From: Mactromeris polynyma
Taxonomy: Eukaryota; Mollusca; Bivalvia; Venerida; Mactridae
Length of the DNA stretch: 64,000 bases
Reading direction: 5' to 3'
Assembly: GCA_032209605.1 (NCBI GenBank)
Contig: JASFXZ010000003.1
Span: forward strand, 10,790,807 to 10,854,806
In this document: in pieces, positions 1 to 11,400 of the stretch
How positions within the stretch are numbered: the stretch's first letter is position 1
Layout of the letters: every line of letters starts with the position of its first letter
Notes under the pieces: generated by a model
Databases searched by the model: none
What the model was told of the DNA's origin: nothing
The model's input: only the letters and a program-made list of their open reading frames with translations
Translations under genes and position numbers: made by a program

Positions 1-80
1 TATGTGAGGTAGTCCTGTTATTGAGGTGGACTTTATGTGAGGTGGTCATTGAGGTGAACTTTATGTGAGGTTGTACTGTA
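1..80. repeat. Partial foldback element, family A
   Basis: Repeated phrases of the type TTGAGGTGGACTTTATGTGAGG end in TACTGTA at 80. They match the right arm of the elements at 39891-40057, 51467-51645, 58508-58684 and 62570-62744. The left arm lies outside the window. Confidence 0.55.
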
Positions 81-320
81 AACTGAATTATGTAGAGACA
101 GTATATAACAAAACCGAGAGAGAGAGGGAACAGCTTGAGACTGAACAACAACAACAACAACACATGCCGAACAAGTTTACTATTTTTGGACAGTCCTCGT
201 ACTTAACATATGATTTGTATTAAAGAGACTCTTTCCGCTTATTGCTATTTTATCTGACGACTACATCACCAATGACATCCGTCCCCAAATTATTACTAAT
301 ATGCTTCTTGTAATTTTCAG

Positions 321-1343
321 GTAATGTTTGCATTTATACCTCCTCCCAGTTACTGTAGTGGTTGGCTGACATTTTCATTCTCTCTGATGTGGATTGGAAT
401 TCTAACCTGTATTGTTGGAGATATGGCTTCAATATTCGGTTGTTTGATTGGACTCAATGACCTTATCACTGCTATTACATTCGTTGCCTTAGGAACCAGT
501 ATGCCGGACACGTTCGCTAGTCGACAAGCAGCATTTCAGGAAAAAACTGCGGACAGTTCTATCGGTAACATAAATGGAAGTAACGCAGTGAACGTGTTCC
601 TCGGTCTTGGGTTACCATGGCTCATTGCTTCCATATATTGGGAGTCACAGGTAATGTTTTATCATTCATTGTGTTGTTGCCAATAACTTCCAGTAGTCTT
701 CCTGTAATGGAAGTCTCCGTTTGAGATTTTTATTTTCCGTCTTTCTGAGCGTCCACTCAGTGGACATCGGTTAATCCTTTAAAATAAGACTTATGGTTAT
801 CTAATTAATAAATTATTAGAAATTTGAAGTAATGACTTATGGTTATCTAATTAATAAATTATTAGTAATTTGAAATAATGAATTATGGTTATCTAATAAA
901 TAAATTGTTAGAAATTTGAATTAATGGCTTATGGTTATCTAATTAATCAATTATTAGAAATTTGATTTAACGTCCATAACAATATTAAAAGACTAAATAA
1001 AAAAAAGCAAATTTCAATTTTAATTTGATATCAGTGGAGGAATTCGTCCAGTTTACTTGACATTTATTATGATACTTTTTTCTTTTTTCTTTTTCAGGGA
1101 ACTAAATTTAATTACCCAAGTGATAATCTAGTATTTAGCGTTGTGCTTTACCTGTCGACTGCTATATTAACAATAATAGTATTGTTTGCTCGGCGTCGGA
1201 TTCATTCATTCTTTGGCGGTGCTGAACTTGGTGGGAAAATCGTCGGAAAGTGGCTGTCGGCAATAATTCTGTTGTGTTTATGGGCATGTTATGTCATTAT
1301 ATCATCTCTGAAATCTGTTGGCAAAATAACAACTAGTTTTTAA
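321..1343 (+). CDS. Na+/Ca2+ exchanger (SLC8/NCX family), last two coding exons
   Basis: This is the C-terminal part of a plasma-membrane exchanger that extrudes Ca2+ in return for Na+. Coding exons are 321-650 (preceded by TTTTCAG, followed by GTAATG) and 1098-1343 (preceded by TTTTTCAG, stop TAA at 1341-1343), joined in phase 0, giving 191 residues. The first exon holds the alpha-2 repeat that helps form the ion pathway: GDMASIFGC, then VALGTSMPDTFAS and GSNAVNVFLGLGLPW, all close to NCX consensus. The second exon holds the last membrane segments around an ELGGKIVGKW loop that matches the family's ELGG motif. The alpha-1 repeat and Ca2+-binding loop lie upstream of the window. One difference from the vertebrate consensus is GNINGSN where GNVTGSN is usual. 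Family assignment is firm; the paralogue is not resolved. Confidence 0.93.
789..966. repeat. 46-bp tandem repeat, about 4 copies, in the last exchanger intron
   Basis: Units start at about 789, 835, 881 and 927. Each carries TTATGGTTATCTAATTAAT followed by a TTATTAGAAATTTGA-like segment. It is AT-rich and entirely intronic. Confidence 0.85.
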
Positions 1344-1406
1344 AATGTCACTTTTTTATCTATTTTACATATTTTTGTTACATAATTGATATTATACCTA
1401 ATTCTC

Positions 1407-1412
1407 AATAAA
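1407..1412 (+). other. Candidate polyadenylation signal of the exchanger gene
   Basis: AATAAA lies 64 nt after the stop codon. A second AATAAA follows at 1532-1537. Which one is used cannot be told from sequence. Confidence 0.5.
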
Positions 1413-1537
1413 CTCCAAATCAATCATTATGTCTAAATATAGACTTGACAAGGGAGATACGCATCGGAATGTTGGGGATGCTAAAATAATTATACAAATA
1501 ACTCTGTTGCATATATACACAACACTTATACAATAAA

Positions 1538-2177
1538 TGATTTTATGCATTTCTAACTTTTACATATGTATGAAAAGCTCTCTTTTGAACATTATCTTCC
1601 ATGTCACTTTAACTTAAAAGCTTCTAAGCTGGAATATCGATATTTTCTAATTATTTATAAAAACATACCTTTCTCAATTTTAAATTATTCAGTAAGTGAG
1701 AAATATAAACATCAATGATACAAAGCATGGCAGAGGTATTGTGTTTCTACTTGTCGATGAAAAACAACTCAGAAACTTATCATATTTAAAATGCATTTGT
1801 GTTCATATCTGAAAAAAAATGAATGAAATGCTAAATGGCTTTCTACATAATGCCATTCACATTCGTTAAAACTTTGATTTATGATATTGTGTGAAAATAA
1901 TGCTTAACACATCAAAAACAAGTAGCCATTCTCTCAACGTCCTTAATCATAATAGTTCTATTCTAATTAGGTTGTGTGCATAATTCAGTCATTCAATGAA
2001 TAATTCGGAATACCTCGGGAATTTCCGTCAAGCAGTCAGTGAAATTAACGACGCGTGGCGAAGTTTAAAGTCTTTTCCATTAGTTGAAAACGGATATAAC
2101 CGCTACGGATTGGAAAGGATTATAACTAGGCGGACTAATGAAATAATAATTATAATCTTCGATTGCATAACTTCATA
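1538..2177. other. No recognisable gene
   Basis: AT-rich sequence downstream of the exchanger. I see no convincing exon, RNA gene or clear repeat here. Confidence 0.5.
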
Positions 2178-2327
2178 ACTCATCGCGTCCGAAATTTCAT
2201 TTCAAATTGTACGTGATTTCGAATAACCCATTTCATTTCGACGTGCTTATAGAAGAAGAAGATACATCGGGACCTGGTATTTATTTCGGATAATACCAAG
2301 TGTTCGAATAAATGAGGTCCAACTGTA
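2178..2327. repeat. Foldback element, family B, degenerate copy
   Basis: It shares ATACATCGGGACCTGGTAT and the end ATGAGGTCCAACTGTA with the copy at 3179-3355. The left arm is eroded. Confidence 0.6.
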
Positions 2328-2498
2328 CATCAAGAGGTGAAAGCGAAACAGTTCTATAAGCTTCCTTGTTTGTTTAGCTTCGCTTTCATTCCCCGATATT
2401 GACTATGCGAAATTCCATTACCATAATCTATATTATACATATATTGGTCGCAGCCATGATTTAACACATGGTTGCTTTGACATAATTTATCGCATTAT

Positions 2499-2788
2499 TT
2501 CCAGAACCCCATAACTTGTTTTTCGACATTTTGAGAAAAACAACTTTAAAGTTTTACCCTCTTGAGATATAAGTGTTACATACGTGGTTATGGCATTGCA
2601 TTTTATTAAATTTATGTGCATTCCAGAACAATATACAATACAATACAATACAATATCATTTATTGCATAAAACATATTACAATGTTTATAGCAAATATAA
2701 GTAGTACAGATAGAAACAGCTTGGAAAGACGGTTTCAACGATACCAAATACTCAAAACCGCCAAAAATTGAGTTACGGGGTTCTGGAA
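2499..2788. mobile_element. Non-autonomous element with inverted termini
   Basis: TTCCAGAACCCCATAACTT at 2499-2517 is matched, inverted, by the segment ending GGGGTTCTGGAA at 2788. The interior contains a short CAATA run near 2633-2655. There is no coding potential. Confidence 0.6.
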
Positions 2789-3178
2789 ATTAGGCGACGC
2801 AATCAAGATATTTTGATAACGTTCAGAGAGAAAGAAGCTTGTGTGATATTGCTATAAATGTATTATCCGTGTATTTTGCCCATATATTTTACATATGCGT
2901 TGTGAATATGATAATTCTTACATCGGTAGTTTTGTCATGTTTTCTAGGTACAATGTACATATAAAGCTTACATTAGTTAGTCTCATGTTGTTCTGATGCT
3001 GTTTCTTGTTGACTGTTATGTTTGTATGTTTATCAAATTACTGTGTTATGCATTTTATACAAATATATTGATAGGAATAAACTATAATTTATATGTTACG
3101 GATGTTACGTTGCGTTGACTTACGCCACTTCCTTATTCATTGCGAGTCATTCAGCGTCACTGTGGAATAAAAATAAAA

Positions 3179-3355
3179 TACAGTCGGACCACGTTCACTC
3201 GAATTCATTCAAATTGTATTTCGAATAATACATGGTTTCGAATATCCTACTTCAATTCGACCTGCGTTAGAAGATACATCGGGACCTGGTATTTATTTCG
3301 GATGATACCAAGTATTCGGATAGAAGGTTGTCGAATAAGCGAGGTCTGACTGTAT
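3179..3355. mobile_element. Foldback element, family B (MITE-like)
   Basis: It starts TACAGTCGGACCACG and ends GCGAGGTCTGACTGTA, which are inverted copies of each other. The body is made of TTCGAATA-rich arms. The copy at 42105-42285 has the same termini. Confidence 0.8.
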
Positions 3356-3977
3356 AATATGGATATAATATAATCAGATTCCATACCGGTATGAAGTAAT
3401 TTTTGTGTTCAAACAAGACAGTGTCGAGTGTCTATTTTACTTTTATGATGGTCATAACTGGCAACCATAGAAGACCTTTGTGATATATATTTAGCCGAGA
3501 CAACAAACAACATTTTTGCAAGGGAGGTAATCACGACATAGCATTTCCAGTTCAAGAGCTGCTAGTTGTCTCCCTTTACTTAAGGTCGCGCCTACTGAGG
3601 TGGGAGGTTGCTTGTCGGGTATTGCTTCCCTAGATTTAACTACCAGCATGACTGTGTGTGTTGGTAGCAACAAAATGGACAGAGCTCCATAACTCTAGCA
3701 AACATGATTCTTAATACAATTGTTTTGCAACTGAATAAATTATACGTCTACACAATATATTACTGGTAATGTTTTCGTCTTCTTGGAAATAGATATTGTA
3801 GAGGGAATATGTTTCTTATAATCTTGAAATTTCGCAAGTAGTGTGTAAATTTATTGTGCACTACTTTACACTTATATTTTTAGATGGTTAATACGATCTA
3901 TTTACAAATGTATTAGAGTGCTGCGTGCTTGAGTATACTGATTTTGTTGCAACCATGAACCGTATATGGACGTCGTA

Positions 3978-4169
3978 TAGATAGTTCCCACATCTACAAG
4001 ATTTACCTCCCTTGTTCTAAATTCATCGGCCATTTTGATAGGCAAATCTGATTTTTTTCCGATTAGTTTATCATCGTTTACATAATATTCCCTATAAACT
4101 TTAAAGAAAGTTGCCTATCAATATGGCTGACTATTCAGAACAAGGGAGGTAAATATTGTAAATGTGAGA
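3978..4169. mobile_element. Foldback element, family C, left part (split by the 11-kb element)
   Basis: Inverted arms are ATAGATAGTTCCCACATC with TTTACCTCCCTTGTTCT on the left and AGAACAAGGGAGGTAAAT on the right. The right arm stops at 4169. Its missing end, ACTATCT, is found at 15185-15191 beyond the large insertion. The second copy at 38481-38815 keeps an uninterrupted right end. Confidence 0.85.
4159..4169. repeat. Target-site duplication, left copy
   Basis: TAAATGTGAGA is identical to 15174-15184. It lies immediately outside the left terminus of the 11-kb element. Confidence 0.9.
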
Positions 4170-5470
4170 GTTGAGTGGAGTTGGCACGGCAAGCATACAT
4201 CGTACAACAACATTGAATATCGACCCAGATTGAATACAGAGCCAGCAGTGACATCGTTATTCGACTTATATTTTTGACAACATATAGATCTAACACAGAG
4301 CTAGCACTGACATCAACATTCGAAACGGGTCCGCAGCGAATACATATCTGGAGTCGAATAACGAGCCAGCTCGTACATCGTTATTCGACTTTTCTAAATA
4401 ATTGAATACAGACCTAGTACACGGCTACATAACGCCAGCTCCACCACTTATCGGTGGTGCAAAGAAAATGAGCTGTCGACACTTCCGTGGTGCAGCTGTG
4501 CCTTCTACACACGTGAGTATGATTTATATTTTATTTGATAATTTTATTAAACGGACATACATGTATTTCGAAAATCGGAGAATGTGGTACCGTGTAAGAA
4601 CACTTTTACAGCAGGTTGGCTTCGATTTCGTTTCAATATTGTGCGAACTGTGGTGCCAGGAGCTTTTCTCCCGAATCGGACTTGTGCATATTTTTAGATC
4701 TGCTAGCATTTCAAGTACACTTCGTTGCTTACACACACCGTAAGAACATTCTGGCGCATGCAAATATAACTGTTATTTATAGTAGTTACGCCGGAACACA
4801 ACAGAACTTATAAACACTTCTTCAAAAGGAAATATGCACATATTTATAAAAGTGGTGGCGCTGTTGCTCTAGTGATGGCGCTGTCGAGTAGTGGTGGCGC
4901 TGTCGAGTATGTTTTGCGCCCGAAGTAATTATCAATATAGTACTGAAAGGGTATGCAAAGTTAACTTTGTATTGCGCCCCTACCCCAAACATTCCGACAC
5001 ATCAAACGTTGCTTCGATGACTTAGGTTATGAAAGAGGTAGTTTTATGGTAAAATTAACGGCACCAAGCCTACTGTTTTCGGAATAGTTTTCACTTTGGT
5101 TAAGGTAGTTCGCGTAGAGTATTGTTTCCGCAACAGGTGGGCATAACAAGCATAACAATGTAACCACGGAAGTGTCGACAGCTCATTTTCTTTGCACCAC
5201 CGATAAGTGATGGAGCTGGCGTTATGTAGCCGTGAAGAAGCGAATCCAGAGCTAGCTCTGACATCAACATTCGAACTTGACCGCGGCGAATACATATCTA
5301 GAGATGAATAGCGAGCCAGCTCGTACATCATTATTCGAGTTTTCTAAATATTTGAATACATACCTAGTAGCGAACCCAGAGCTAGCACTGACATCAATAT
5401 TAGAACACTTCCGTGGCGAATGCATATCTGAAGTCGAATAACGAGCCAGCTCGTACATAGTTATTCGAGT
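4170..5470. repeat. Left terminal inverted repeat of the 11-kb element
   Basis: Several degenerate copies of a roughly 135-bp subunit carry AGAGCTAGCACTGACATC, GCGAATACATATCTGGAG, CGAGCCAGCTCGTACATC and TTGAATACATACCTAGTA. It is interrupted by the insertion at 4420-5234. Without that insertion the arm is about 485 bp. Confidence 0.85.
4420..5234. mobile_element. Nested 815-bp inverted-repeat element
   Basis: About 75 bp at 4420-4495 (CACGGCTACATAACGCCAGC, then a stretch containing AAGAAAATGAGCTGTCGACA) recurs as its reverse complement at 5160-5234. It interrupts the subunit phrase CCTAGTA/GCGAATCCAGAGC, which is continuous elsewhere in the arm. The interior, including three short GGTGGCGCTGTC-like repeats near 4853-4910, has no convincing coding capacity. 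Confidence 0.8.
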
Positions 5471-8400
5471 GAAAAACTTAAATTTAAGTCGGAAGAGTGA
5501 CGTCCCTTTATAATCAGGGGAGGAAACTCTGAAAAACTTAAATTTAAGTCGGAAGAGTGACGTCCCTTTATAATCAGGGGAGGACACTCTGAAAAACTTA
5601 AATTTAAGCAGACAGAGTGACGTCCCTTTATAATCAGGGGAGGAAACTCTGAAAAACTTAAATTTAAGTCGGAAGAGTGACGTCCCTTTAAAATCAGGGG
5701 AGGAAACTCTGAAAAACTTAAATTTAAGTCGGAAGAGTGACGTCCCTTTATAATCAGGGGAGGAAACTCTGAAAAACTTAAATTTAAGTCGGAAGAGTGA
5801 CGTCCCTTTAAAATCAGGGGAGGACACTCGGAAAACTTTAATTTAAGCAGACAGAGTGACGTCCCTTTATAATCAGGGGAGGACACTCTGAAAAACTTAA
5901 ATTTATGCAGGAAGAGTGACGTCCCTTTATAATCAGGGGAGGAAACTCTGAAAACTTAAATTTAAGTCGGAAGAGTCACGTCCCTTTATAATCAGGGGAG
6001 GACACTCTGAAAAACTTAAATTTAAGCAGACAGAGTGACGTCCCTTTATAATCAGGGGAGGACACTCTGAAAAACTTGAATTTAAGCAGAAAGAGTGACG
6101 TCCCTTTATAATCAGGGGAGGAAACTCTGAAAACTTAAATTTAAGTCGGAAGAGTGACGTCCCTTTATAAACAGGGGAGGAAACTCTGAAAAACTTAAAT
6201 TTAAGTCGGAAGAGTGACGTCCCTTTATAATCAGGGGAGGAAACTCTGAAAAACTTAAATTTAAGTCGGAAGAGTGACGTCCCTTTATAATCAGGGGAGG
6301 AAACTCTGAAAAACTTAAATTTAAGTCGGAAGAGTGACGTCCCTTTAAAATCAGGGGAGGAAACTCTGAAAAACTTAAATTTAAGTCGGAAGAGTGACGT
6401 CCCTTTAAAATCAGGGGAGGACACTCGGAAAACTTTAATTTAAGCAGACAGAGTGACGTCCCTTTATAATCAGGGGAGGACACTCTGAAAAACTTAAATT
6501 TATGCAGGAAGAGTGACGTCCCTTTATAATCAGGGGAGGAAACTCTGAAAACTTAAATTTAAGTCGGAAGAGTCACGTCCCTTTATAATCAGGGGAGGAC
6601 ACTCTGAAAAACTTAAATTTAAGCAGACAGAGTGACGTCCCTTTATAATCAGGGGAGGAAACTCTGAACAACTTAAATTTAAGTCGGAAGAGTCACGTCC
6701 CTTTATAATCAGGGGAGGACACTCTGAAAAACTTAAATTTAAGCAGACAGAGTGACGTCCCTTTATAATCAGGGGAGGACACTCTGAAAAACTTGAATTT
6801 AAGCAGAAAGAGTGACGTCCCTTTATAATCAGGGGAGGAAACTCTGAAAACTTAAATTTAAGTCGGAAGAGTGACGTCCCTTTATAAACAGGGGAGGAAA
6901 CTCTGAAAAACTTAAATTTAAGTCGGAAGAGTGACGTCCCTTTATAATCAGGGGAGGAAACTCTGAAAAACTTAAATTTAAGTCGGAAGAGTGACGTCCC
7001 TTTATAATCAGGGGAGGAAACTCTGAAAAACTTAAATTTAAGTCGGAAGAGTGACGTCCCTTTATAAACAGGGGAGGAAACTCTGAAAAACTTAAATTTA
7101 AGTCGGAAGAGTGACGTCCCTTTAAAATCAGGGGAGGACACTCGGAAAACTTTAATTTAAGCAGACAGAGTGACGTCCCTTTATAATCAGGGGAGGACAC
7201 TCTGAAAAACTTAAATTTATGCAGGAAGAGTGACGTCCCTTTATAATCAGGGGAGGAAACTCTGAAAACTTAAATTTAAGTCGGAAGAGTCACGTCCCTT
7301 TATAATCAGGGGAGGACACTCTGAAAAACTTAAATTTAAGCAGACAGAGTGACGTCCCTTTATAATCAGGGGAGGACACTCTGAACAACTTGAATTTAAG
7401 CAGGAAGAGTGACGTCCCTTTATAATCAGGGGGAGAAACTCTGAAAAACTTAAATTTAAGTCGGAAGAGTGACGTCCCTTTATAATCAGGGGAGGAAACT
7501 CTGAAAAACTTAAATTTAAGTCGGAAGAGTGACGTCCCTTTAAAATCAGGGGAGGACACTCGGAAAACTTTAATTTAAGCAGACAGAGTGACGTCCCTTT
7601 ATAATCAGGGGAGGACACTCTGAAAAACTTAAATTTATGCAGGAAGAGTGACGTCCCTTTATAATCAGGGGAGGACACTCTGAAAAACTTAAATTTAAGC
7701 AGACAGAGTGACGTCCCTTTATAATCAGGGGAGGACACTCTGAACAACTTGAATTTAAGCAGGAAGAGTGACGTCCCTTTATAATCAGGGGGAGAAACTC
7801 TGAAAAACTTAAATTTAAGTCGGAAGAGTGACGTCCCTTTATAATCAGGGGAGGAAACTCTGAAAAACTTAAATTTAAGCAGACAGAGTGACGTCCCTTT
7901 ATAATCAGGGGAGGACACTCTGAACAACTTGAATTTAAGCAGGAAGAGTGACGTCCCTTTATAATCAGGGGGAGAAACTCTGAAAAACTTAAATTTAAGT
8001 CGGAAGAGTGACGTCCCTTTATAATCAGGGGAGGAAACTCTGAAAAACTTAAATTTAAGCAGACAGAGTGACGTCCCTTTATAATCAGGGGAGGACACTC
8101 TGAACAACTTGAATTTAAGCAGGAAGAGTGACGTCCCTTTATAATCAGGGGGAGAAACTCTGAAAAACTTAAATTTAAGTCGGAAGAGTGACGTCCCTTT
8201 ATAATCAGGGGAGGACACTCTGAAAAACTTAAATTTAAGCAGACAGAGTGACGTCCCTTTATAATCAGGGGAGGACACTCTGAACAACTTGAATTTAAGC
8301 AGGAAGAGTGACGTCCCTTTATAATCAGGGGGAGAAACTCTGAAAAACTTAAATTTAAGTCGGAAGAGTGACGTCCCTTTATAATCAGGGGAGGAAACTC

Positions 8401-11400
8401 TGAAAAACTTAAATTTAAGTCGGAAGAGTGACGTCCCTTTAAAATCAGGGGAGGACACTCAGAAAACTTTAATTTAAGCAGACAGAGTGACGTCCCTTTA
8501 TAATCAGGGGAGGACACTCTGAAAAACTTAAATTTATGCAGGAAGATTGACGTCCCTTTATAATAAGGGGAGGAAACTCTGAAAAACGTAAATTTAAGTC
8601 GGAAGAGTGACGTCCCTTTATAATCAGGGGAGGACACTCTGAAAAACTTTAATTTAAGCAGGAAGAGTGACGTCCCTTTAATATCAGGGGAGGAAACTCT
8701 GAAAACTTAAATTTAAGTCGGAAGAGTGACGTCCCTTTAAAATCAGGGGAGGAAACTCTGAAAAACTTAAATTTAAGTCGGAAGAGTGACGTCCCTTTAA
8801 AATCAGGGGAGGACACTCAGAAAACTTTAATTTAAGCAGACAGAGTGACGTCCCTTTATAATCAGGGGAGGACACTCTGAAAAACTTAAATTTATGCAGG
8901 AAGAGTGACGTCCCTTTATAATCAGGGGAGGAAACTCTGAAAACTTAAATTTAAGTCGGAAGAGTGACGTCCCTTTGTAGTCAGGGGAGGAAACTCTGAA
9001 AATCTTAAATTTAAGTCGGAAGAGTGACGTCCCTTTAAAATCAGGGGAGGAAACTCTGAAAAACTTAAATAAAGTCGGAAGAGTGACGTCCCTTTAAAAT
9101 CAGGGGAGGACACTCGGAAAACTTTAATTTAAGCAGACAGAGTGACGTCCCTTTATAATCAGGGGAGGACACTCTGAAAAACTTAAATTTATGCAGGAAG
9201 AGTGACGTCCCTTTATAATCAGGGGAGGACACTCTGAAAAACTTAAATTTAAGCAGACAGAGTGACGTCCCTTTATAATCAGGGGAGGACACTCTGAAAA
9301 ACTTAAATTTAAGCAGACAGAGTGACGTCCCTTTATAATCAGGGGAGGACACTCTGAACAACTTGAATTTAAGCAGGAAGAGTGACGTCCCTTTATAATC
9401 AGGGGAGGAAACTCTGAAAAACTTAAATTTAAGTCGGAAGAGTGACGTCCCTTTAAAATCAGGGGAGGACACTCGGAAAACTTTAATTTAAGCAGACAGA
9501 GTGACGTCCCTTTATAATCAGGGGAGGACACTCTGAAAAACTTAAATTTATGCAGGAAGAGTGACGTCCCTTTATAATCAGGGGAGGACACTCTGAAAAA
9601 CTTAAATTTAAGCAGACAGAGTGACGTCCCTTTATAATCAGGGGAGGAAACTCTGAAAAACTTAAATTTAAGCAGACAGAGTGACGTCCCTTTATAATCA
9701 GGGGAGGACACTCTGAACAACTTGAATTTAAGCAGGAAGAGTGACGTCCCTTTATAATCAGGGGGAGAAACTCTGAAAAACTTAAATTTAAGTCGGAAGA
9801 GTGACGTCCCTTTATAATCAGGGGAGGACACTCTGAAAAACTTAAATTTAAGCAGACAGAGTGACGTCCCTTTATAATCAGGGGAGGACACTCTGAACAA
9901 CTTGAATTTAAGCAGGAAGAGTGACGTCCCTTTATAATCAGGGGGAGAAACTCTGAAAAACTTAAATTTAAGTCGGAAGAGTGACGTCCCTTTATAATCA
10001 GGGGAGGAAACTCTGAAAAACTTAAATTTAAGTCGGAAGAGTGACGTCCCTTTAAAATCAGGGGAGGACACTCAGAAAACTTTAATTTAAGCAGACAGAG
10101 TGACGTCCCTTTATAATCAGGGGAGGACACTCTGAAAAACTTAAATTTATGCAGGAAGATTGACGTCCCTTTATAATAAGGGGAGGAAACTCTGAAAAAC
10201 GTAAATTTAAGTCGGAAGAGTGACGTCCCTTTATAATCAGGGGAGGACACTCTGAAAAACTTTAATTTAAGCAGGAAGAGTGACGTCCCTTTAATATCAG
10301 GGGAGGAAACTCTGAAAACTTAAATTTAAGTCGGAAGAGTGACGTCCCTTTAAAATCAGGGGAGGAAACTCTGAAAAACTTAAATTTAAGTCGGAAGAGT
10401 GACGTCCCTTTAAAATCAGGGGAGGACACTCAGAAAACTTTAATTTAAGCAGACAGAGTGACGTCCCTTTATAATCAGGGGAGGACACTCTGAAAAACTT
10501 AAATTTATGCAGGAAGAGTGACGTCCCTTTATAATCAGGGGAGGAAACTCTGAAAACTTAAATTTAAGTCGGAAGAGTGACGTCCCTTTGTAGTCAGGGG
10601 AGGAAACTCTGAAAATCTTAAATTTAAGTCGGAAGAGTGACGTCCCTTTAAAATCAGGGGAGGAAACTCTGAAAAACTTAAATTAAGTCGGAAGAGTGAC
10701 GTCCCTTTAAAATCAGGGGAGGACACTCGGAAAACTTTAATTTAAGCAGACAGAGTGACGTCCCTTTATAATCAGGGGAGGACACTCTGAAAAACTTAAA
10801 TTTATGCAGGAAGAGTGACGTCCCTTTATAATCAGGGGAGGACACTCTGAAAAACTTAAATTTAAGCAGACAGAGTGACGTCCCTTTATAATCAGGGGAG
10901 GACACTCTGAAAAACTTAAATTTAAGCAGACAGAGTGACGTCCCTTTATAATCAGGGGAGGACACTCTGAACAACTTGAATTTAAGCAGGAAGAGTGACG
11001 TCCCTTTATAATCAGGGGAGGAAACTCTGAAAAACTTAAATTTAAGTCGGAAGAGTGACGTCCCTTTAAAATCAGGGGAGGACACTCGGAAAACTTTAAT
11101 TTAAGCAGACAGAGTGACGTCCCTTTATAATCAGGGGAGGACACTCTGAAAAACTTAAATTTATGCAGGAAGAGTGACGTCCCTTTATAATCAGGGGAGG
11201 ACACTCTGAAAAACTTAAATTTAAGCAGACAGAGTGACGTCCCTTTATAATCAGGGGAGGACACTCTGAAAAACTTAAATTTAAGCAGACAGAGTGACGT
11301 CCCTTTATAATCAGGGGAGGACACTCTGAACAACTTGAATTTAAGCAGGAAGAGTGACGTCCCTTTATAATCAGGGGAGGAAACTCTGAAAAACTTAAAT

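Noticed and set aside
4402..4813. Overlapping open frames on both strands in the left arm
   Set aside because: They lie within nested inverted repeats, differ in frame and strand, and show no protein-like conservation.
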